Shown piece by piece: positions 37,478 to 42,104 of a stretch of 42,104 nucleotides of DNA. Location of the stretch: the NCBI GenBank assembly GCA_002453315.1, contig DKGO01000059.1, positions 1 through 42,104 on the forward strand. Reading direction: 5' to 3'. The position numbers and the translations under genes are program-made. The notes below the pieces were generated by a model. That model was not told the DNA's origin, made no database searches, and worked only from the letters and a program-made list of their open reading frames with translations. The DNA is from Caryophanales bacterium UBA6768. GTDB taxonomy: Bacteria > Bacillota > Bacilli > Bacillales_D > Amphibacillaceae. The number at the start of each line of letters is the position of its first letter. The first letter of the stretch is position 1.

Positions 37478-39244
37478 ATGAGTAATCGAAAAATTGCAGT
37501 TGTAGGCGGTGGTCTAGCAGGATTAATGGCTGTAATTAAAGCCGCTGAAGCAGGTGTTAAAGTAGACTTATTTTCAATTGTACCTGTGAAACGCTCTCAC
37601 TCTGTTTGTGCCCAAGGTGGCATTAATGGTGCGGTAAATACGAAAGGAGAAGGTGATTCTCCTGACATTCATTTTGATGATACTGTTTATGGTGGGGATT
37701 TCTTAGCGAATCAACCGCCGGTAAAAGCAATGTGTGATGCTGCTCCAAGTATCATTCATATGTTAGATAGAATGGGTGTTATGTTTAATCGTACTCCAGA
37801 AGGATTGTTAGATTTTAGACGTTTTGGAGGAACCCAGCATCATCGAACAGCTTATGCAGGGGCTACGACAGGCCAACAATTATTGTATGCTTTAGATGAA
37901 CAAGTGCGTCGCTTTGAAGTAGAAGGATTAGTAACTAAATATGAAGGTTGGGAATTTTTGGGCGCTATCATTGATGAGGAAGGTGTCGGTCGTGGTATTG
38001 TTGCCCAAGACATTAAATCACATGAAATAAAATCATTCCCATCCGATGCAACGATTATGGCAACAGGTGGACCAGGCATTATTTTTGGAAAATCAACTAA
38101 CTCTGTAATTAATACGGGTTCAGCAGCTAGCATTTTATATCAACAAGGTGTGAAATATGCTAATGGAGAATTCATCCAAATTCATCCAACAGCAATCCCA
38201 GGAGATGACAAACTTCGGTTAATGAGTGAGTCGGCGCGTGGAGAAGGTGGTCGTGTTTGGACGTATAAGGATGGGGAACCATGGTATTTCCTAGAAGAAA
38301 AGTATCCTGCTTATGGCAACCTCGTACCACGTGATATTGCTACTCGTGAGATTTTTGATGTTTGTGTGAATCAGAAACTCGGCATTAATGGTGAAAACAT
38401 GGTTTATTTAGATTTATCTCATAAAGACTCCAAGGAACTTGATATTAAGCTTGGTGGTATTATAGAAATTTACGAGAAATTTGTTGGGGAAGATCCAAGA
38501 AAAGTCCCAATGAAAATTTTCCCTGCTGTTCATTATTCAATGGGTGGATTATGGGTTGACTATAATCAAATGACGAATATTCCCGGAATTTTTGCATGTG
38601 GAGAATGTGACTATTCCCAACACGGGGGCAATCGTTTAGGTGCTAACTCTTTATTATCCGCTATTTACGGTGGGATGGTAGCTGGCCCTAAAGCCATTGA
38701 ATATATCGATGGATTGGAAATTCATGTTGAAGATATGTCTACCGAATTATTTGATGCCCGTGAAAATGAAGAGAAAGAAAAATTCGAGGCATTAATGAAG
38801 ATGGATGGGGAAGAAAATGCCTATCAGCTTCATAAGGAACTTGGAGATTGGATGACAGATAATGTTACAGTTGTTAGAGAAAATGATCGTTTATTAGAAA
38901 CCGATAAAAAATTAGAGGAATTATTAGAACGATGGGAAAATATTGATATTACCGATACTTCAAGATGGAGTAATCAGGCAGTTATGTTTACTCGTCAGTT
39001 AAAAAATATGATTCATTTGGCACGGGTCATTACAATCGGGGCATATAATCGTAATGAGAGTCGTGGGGCCCACTACAAACCAGAATTTCCAGAACGAAAC
39101 GATGAGGAATTTTTAAAAACAACTATTGCAACATTTGATAGTGAAAAGAATGCTCCAATATTGACATATGAAGAAGTGGATACGTCATTAATTCCACCAA
39201 GAAAGCGTGACTACACGAAAAAAAGTGAAGGGAGTAAAAAATAA
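37478..39244 (+). CDS. sdhA: Succinate dehydrogenase flavoprotein subunit
   Basis: The 588-residue catalytic subunit oxidising succinate to fumarate. It has the FAD-binding AVVGGGLAGLMAVIKAAE at the N-terminus, the covalent-flavin histidine in RSHSVCAQGGINGA (about residue 41), the active-site segments HPTAIPG and RGEGGRVW, and HYSMGGLWVDY near residue 350. GAGGAGG precedes the ATG. Its stop codon overlaps the sdhB start by one base. Confidence 0.97.
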   Translation: MSNRKIAVVGGGLAGLMAVIKAAEAGVKVDLFSIVPVKRSHSVCAQGGINGAVNTKGEGDSPDIHFDDTVYGGDFLANQPPVKAMCDAAPSIIHMLDRMGVMFNRTPEGLLDFRRFGGTQHHRTAYAGATTGQQLLYALDEQVRRFEVEGLVTKYEGWEFLGAIIDEEGVGRGIVAQDIKSHEIKSFPSDATIMATGGPGIIFGKSTNSVINTGSAASILYQQGVKYANGEFIQIHPTAIPGDDKLRLMSESARGEGGRVWTYKDGEPWYFLEEKYPAYGNLVPRDIATREIFDVCVNQKLGINGENMVYLDLSHKDSKELDIKLGGIIEIYEKFVGEDPRKVPMKIFPAVHYSMGGLWVDYNQMTNIPGIFACGECDYSQHGGNRLGANSLLSAIYGGMVAGPKAIEYIDGLEIHVEDMSTELFDARENEEKEKFEALMKMDGEENAYQLHKELGDWMTDNVTVVRENDRLLETDKKLEELLERWENIDITDTSRWSNQAVMFTRQLKNMIHLARVITIGAYNRNESRGAHYKPEFPERNDEEFLKTTIATFDSEKNAPILTYEEVDTSLIPPRKRDYTKKSEGSKK

Positions 39245-40008
39245 TGGCTGAACAAAAAACAGTAACTTTTATTATTACAAGACAAGACAGCCCTGACTCC
39301 GATCCTTATAAAGAAACATTTCATGTACCTTATCGAAAAAACATGAACATCATTTCTGGACTAATGGAAATTCAAAAAAATCCCGTAAATGCACAGGGTG
39401 AAAAAACAACACCTGTGAAATGGGATATGAACTGTCTGGAGGAAGTTTGTGGTGCATGTTCAATGGTCATTAATGGTACGGCTAGACAATCTTGTGCTGC
39501 ATTAGTGGATCAATTAGAACAACCAATTCGTTTAGAACCGATGAATACTTTTCCAGTAGTACGTGATTTAATTGTAGATCGTGAGAGAATGTTTGATGCT
39601 TTAAAACAAATTAAAGCATGGATTCCTATTGATGGAACACATGATTTAGGTCCTGGCCCACGGATGCCCGAGAAAAAACGCCAATGGGCGTATGAATTAT
39701 CAAAATGTATGACATGTGGTGTTTGCCTAGAAGCATGTCCAAATGTTAATGATAAGAATACATTTTTTGGACCTGCGGCTTTATCCCAAGCACGCCTTTT
39801 TAACTCTCATCCAACAGGCGAAATGAACAAGAGTGAAAGATTACAAGGATTAATCGAAACAGGTGGCATTGTTGGTTGTGGTAATGCTCAGAATTGTGTT
39901 CAAGTTTGTCCAAAAGGTATACCATTAACTACCTCTATTGCTGCAATGAACAGGGCAACAGTCGTTCAATCGTTTAAAAACTTCTTTGGAAGTGACAATG
40001 CACATTAA
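39244..40008 (+). CDS. sdhB: Succinate dehydrogenase iron-sulfur subunit
   Basis: The 254-residue electron-transfer subunit with three cluster sites: [2Fe-2S] in CLEEVCGACSMVING (about 62-76) with a further Cys near 82, then CMTCGVCLEACPN and CGNAQNCVQVCPKGIP for the [4Fe-4S] and [3Fe-4S] centres. It overlaps sdhA by one base (TAATG) and is translationally coupled. A terminator follows the gene. Confidence 0.97.
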   Translation: MAEQKTVTFIITRQDSPDSDPYKETFHVPYRKNMNIISGLMEIQKNPVNAQGEKTTPVKWDMNCLEEVCGACSMVINGTARQSCAALVDQLEQPIRLEPMNTFPVVRDLIVDRERMFDALKQIKAWIPIDGTHDLGPGPRMPEKKRQWAYELSKCMTCGVCLEACPNVNDKNTFFGPAALSQARLFNSHPTGEMNKSERLQGLIETGGIVGCGNAQNCVQVCPKGIPLTTSIAAMNRATVVQSFKNFFGSDNAH

Positions 40009-40035
40009 ATAAATTGCACTAATAGTTAAGTTTGA

Positions 40036-40082
40036 CCCTAGAAGGATGAAACACAATATCATCTGCCTTCTAGGGTTTTATT
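40036..40082 (+). terminator. Intrinsic terminator of sdhCAB
   Basis: CCCTAGAAGG (40036-40045) is perfectly complementary to CCTTCTAGGG (40066-40075), extended by an inner ATGA/TCAT pairing and followed by TTTTA. Confidence 0.9.
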
Positions 40083-40279
40083 CAATTTTGGGTGAGACCT
40101 AATGCAAATAGATTATTTTTAAATAAACTCGGGTTATATAAAAATCTTATCATTTGAAATGAAGTTGGGATACTAATATTAAAATGAAACATTATCAATC
40201 GTTGTAAAGGTTGTTGACTGGTCGATTTTGGGAATGAAATGAATAATAAGTAATGCGGTATAAAAAAACACAACTTTAC

Positions 40280-40325
40280 TTTTCATTTTTAAGCATTAAT
40301 ATTATAATGGGTGAATAATCATTCA
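40280..40325 (+). promoter_or_regulatory. Promoter with second FadR-type operator, upstream of the SCP2 gene
   Basis: TTTTCA (40280-40285), a 17-bp spacer and a perfect TATAAT (40303-40308). Starting at the last base of the -10 box, TGGGTGAATAATCATTCA (40308-40325) matches the FadR consensus TGAATGAMTANTCATTCA at 16 of 18 positions, including the entire right half. The geometry resembles the fadR promoter. The remaining sequence between the sdhB terminator and this promoter shows nothing else that I recognise. Confidence 0.65.
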
Positions 40326-40344
40326 TAGAGAGGTAGGTATTTGT

Positions 40345-40689
40345 ATGGGTATTGATAATATGACAGTAGAAGAGATTTTTCAAACAATTGATAAAAAAGT
40401 GCAAGAAGATTCTAGTATTATAAAGGATTTGAAAGCATCATATATGTTTCACATTACTGGTGATGATGGTGGTGACTATAGCGCTATTTTTGATGATGGT
40501 CATGTAACTATTACGAATGAAATAAAAGATGACGCGGAATGCAAAATAACACTGAGTAGTGAGAATTTCAGGAAAATGATTCAAGGTAATTTAAATTCAG
40601 CGGCTGCCTTTATGACTGGTAAACTAAAAGTAAAAGGTAACATGGGTTTAGCCTTAAAATTAGAAAGTATTTTGAAAAAATTGGCATAG
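40345..40689 (+). CDS. SCP2 sterol-binding domain protein
   Basis: A 114-residue single-domain SCP2 protein. The C-terminal hallmark is visible (FRKMIQGNLNSAAAFMTGKL followed by KVKGNMGLALKLESIL). SCP2 domains bind lipids such as fatty acyl-CoA. GAGAGG (40327-40332) precedes the ATG. First of three closely spaced genes (thioesterase and CMD-like protein follow), behind a promoter with a FadR-type operator, so a role in handling fatty acyl groups is inferred. Confidence 0.88.
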   Translation: MGIDNMTVEEIFQTIDKKVQEDSSIIKDLKASYMFHITGDDGGDYSAIFDDGHVTITNEIKDDAECKITLSSENFRKMIQGNLNSAAAFMTGKLKVKGNMGLALKLESILKKLA

Positions 40690-40723
40690 GAATAACGATA
40701 ACTTGTAGAAAATTTTCTAATAA

Positions 40724-41197
40724 TTGTATACAGCGGAAAGATGGGATAAATTGTATAAAATAAGTTATATCGAAAATTTTGAGCATTGGAAAAATCAATT
40801 TAAATTTTCAATAGTTGTTAATATTCGCTTTTCTGAAACAGATATGTTTGGACATGTTAATAATGTATCACCTTTTATTTATTTTGAAGAAGCCCGAATT
40901 GAATTCCTTAAACATATAGGTATGTTCAGTAAAGTGGAAAAAGGTAAGGGAACTGTGCCAATAGCAGCGGATTTGCAATGTAATTATTTACAGCAAATGT
41001 TTTTTGGTGAAAAACTAACTATTTATGTAAAGGCGCATAAAATTGGTAATAGTTCCATCGACCTCCATTATATGGGGGTAAAAGAAGATGGTAATGTGTG
41101 CCTTACTGGTCGGGGGAATTTAGTAAATATTGACCCAGTTACTGGAAAGTCCGTCCCACTTACGTCTGATGAAAAAGAAAAATTATTAAAAGACTAA
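40724..41197 (+). CDS. Hotdog-fold acyl-CoA thioesterase
   Basis: A 4HBT-type thioesterase of up to 157 residues. The family signature is RFSETDMFGHVNNVSPFIYFEEAR (split around residues 35-58), with the catalytic Asp in ETDMFGHV, followed by GEKLTIYVKAHKIGNSSIDL. The start is uncertain: TTG at 40724 has no clear ribosome binding site, while TTG at 40751 has GGGAT close upstream. A 14-bp palindrome TAGAAAATTTTCTA (40706-40719) lies just before it, role unknown. A thioesterase gene (ysmA) follows sdhB in B. subtilis, but I cannot confirm orthology. Confidence 0.83.
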   Translation: MYTAERWDKLYKISYIENFEHWKNQFKFSIVVNIRFSETDMFGHVNNVSPFIYFEEARIEFLKHIGMFSKVEKGKGTVPIAADLQCNYLQQMFFGEKLTIYVKAHKIGNSSIDLHYMGVKEDGNVCLTGRGNLVNIDPVTGKSVPLTSDEKEKLLKD

Positions 41198-41244
41198 TAT
41201 TACATTTGTTGAAGGTTTAATTAATATCCCTAGGAGGAATATAC

Positions 41245-41655
41245 ATGTACTCAGAAAAATATGAGAAGGGTATGAATAAGCTAAAGGAACTCACATTGCC
41301 TGAAGGTGATTCACCAACGGGTCATATGGATATTGGTGAAGGATTTAAAGACATTGCACCGGATTTACAGCGCCTTGTTGTTGAATTTGCCTTTGGTGAC
41401 ATATATGCCCGTCCCGGCATTGACAATAAACAAAAAGTATTGACAACAATTTCCGCCCTTGTGGCCCAAGGTACTCCCCAAATAGAAATGCATGTAAAAA
41501 CAGGAATTGCAGTTGGTTTAACACCAGAGGAAATTGTAGGATGCATTATGCACCTAATCCCGTATACGGGTTTTCCTAGGGCATTAAATGCATTGAAGGC
41601 AGCCCAGAAAGTTTTTAATGAAAAAGGTATCTCTATAGACACATCAAAGTATTAA
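41245..41655 (+). CDS. Carboxymuconolactone decarboxylase (CMD)-family protein
   Basis: A 136-residue CMD-fold protein with the typical core RPGIDNKQKVLTTISALVAQG (split around 53-73) and EIVGCIMHLIPYTGFPRALNAL (about 97-118). It has a Cys and His (C101, H104) but not the CxxC of AhpD-type peroxidases, so peroxidase activity is not supported. AGGAGG precedes the ATG. Third gene of the presumed FadR-controlled group; the reaction is unknown. Confidence 0.85.
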   Translation: MYSEKYEKGMNKLKELTLPEGDSPTGHMDIGEGFKDIAPDLQRLVVEFAFGDIYARPGIDNKQKVLTTISALVAQGTPQIEMHVKTGIAVGLTPEEIVGCIMHLIPYTGFPRALNALKAAQKVFNEKGISIDTSKY

Positions 41656-41678
41656 GTGAAAGGATAAATGCCACATAA

Positions 41679-41705
41679 ACCCGACTTATTTTAAAAAAGT
41701 CGGGT
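41679..41705. terminator. Probable terminator after the CMD-like gene
   Basis: ACCCGACTT (41679-41687) is perfectly complementary to AAGTCGGGT (41697-41705). The T tract after it is short on the plus strand, so efficiency is uncertain. Confidence 0.6.
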
Positions 41706-41822
41706 GTTCCATACTTTAAATATAATGGTGTTAATAGGTTTTCAATTTATTATCATGAAAAAAATGATTAGGATAATCTTATAGACTTCTAACATGTAAA
41801 TTTTAATTTTTAATTTTTTCCA

Positions 41823-42104
41823 CTATTTAATTCTTTTTATCTCTGCTTCTTGGTCAAGTGACCTCCTTGAAAGTAAATCTATGGTTCTCTCTTGTCGTTT
41901 TTGGACTTCTTTGATAGATTTTGTATCCATTTTTAATTCCGTAATATTTTCAGCATTTTTAGCTACTTGTTCATATATTACGTCTAAAGTCCCGTTAATC
42001 GATTTAAGTTCCTGTTTCATAGTTCCCTGATCATTTTTAATGGTGGAAATTTCATCTTTCATGATAGTCTGGTCATTTTTAATGGTGGAAATTTCATCTT
42101 TCAT
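41823..42104 (-). CDS. Coiled-coil protein with 14-residue tandem repeat (partial)
   Basis: The visible 93 residues are almost entirely charged helix with heptad spacing of Ile, Leu and Met, and end in SLDQEAEIKRIK. The segment MKDEISTIKNDQ occurs twice, 42 nt apart; 32 bases are identical between 42031-42062 and 42073-42104. Fourteen residues equals two heptads, so each repeat preserves coiled-coil register. The first visible ATG lies exactly at the window edge, so the gene probably extends further upstream. Convergent with the CMD-like gene. Function unknown; phage-tail-like or structural coiled-coil proteins are possible. Confidence 0.7.
   Translation of the reverse strand: MKDEISTIKNDQTIMKDEISTIKNDQGTMKQELKSINGTLDVIYEQVAKNAENITELKMDTKSIKEVQKRQERTIDLLSRRSLDQEAEIKRIK

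Overview
The window is chromosomal DNA from a low-GC, endospore-forming member of the Bacillaceae. The evidence is the gene order gapB-nrdR-dnaB-dnaI-ytxC-thrS-infC-rpmI-rplT ... sspI-trmH-pheST-rnhC-zapA-cvpA-polX-mutS2-lcfA-fadR-fadB-etfBA-trxA-uvrC-yslB-sdhCAB, which is close to the Bacillus subtilis backbone as I know it, together with sporulation genes (sspI, ytxC), T-box leaders, strong AGGAGG-type ribosome binding sites and frequent TTG/GTG starts. The genus cannot be fixed by eye. I see no tRNA, rRNA, insertion sequence, prophage or CRISPR array.

Layout. 1-98: the last codons of a glyceraldehyde-3-phosphate dehydrogenase gene. 245-4144: nrdR and the helicase-loading genes dnaB and dnaI, then ytxC. 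4145-7899: thrS behind a threonine T-box, then infC-rpmI-rplT behind an L20 autoregulatory leader; infC starts at a rare ATT codon. 8011-9653: a dimeric-type dUTPase and an M42 aminopeptidase. 9739-10127: an unusual array of eight 51-bp hairpin units lying between convergent genes. 10158-12141: a lytic transglycosylase, sspI and an rRNA methyltransferase. 12142-15961: a phenylalanine T-box and pheST.

16043-22074 is an accessory block on the minus strand, absent from this position in the B. subtilis layout as I recall it. It holds a PspC-domain mini-protein, a flavin reductase, a decayed DUF4832 secreted-protein gene, an amine-oxidase-like FAD enzyme and two tandem nitrilase-superfamily genes. 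The upstream nitrilase paralogue has lost all three catalytic residues while the second keeps Glu-Lys-Cys. This active/inactive pair next to a flavin oxidase is the best candidate for an undescribed system in the window.

22151-33441: rnhC (minus), zapA-cvpA, polX-mutS2, a 27-residue membrane peptide and the fatty-acid degradation genes lcfA and fadR-fadB-etfB-etfA. A perfect 36-bp palindrome containing a FadR-type operator sits on the fadR promoter. A second FadR-like operator sits on the promoter of an SCP2 / hotdog thioesterase / carboxymuconolactone-decarboxylase-like cluster (40345-41655), suggesting that these three genes also belong to the lipid-degradation regulon. 33442-41655 also carries a degenerate 52-bp repeat patch, trxA, uvrC, yslB (minus) and sdhCAB. 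The right edge cuts a coiled-coil gene that begins with a 14-residue tandem repeat.
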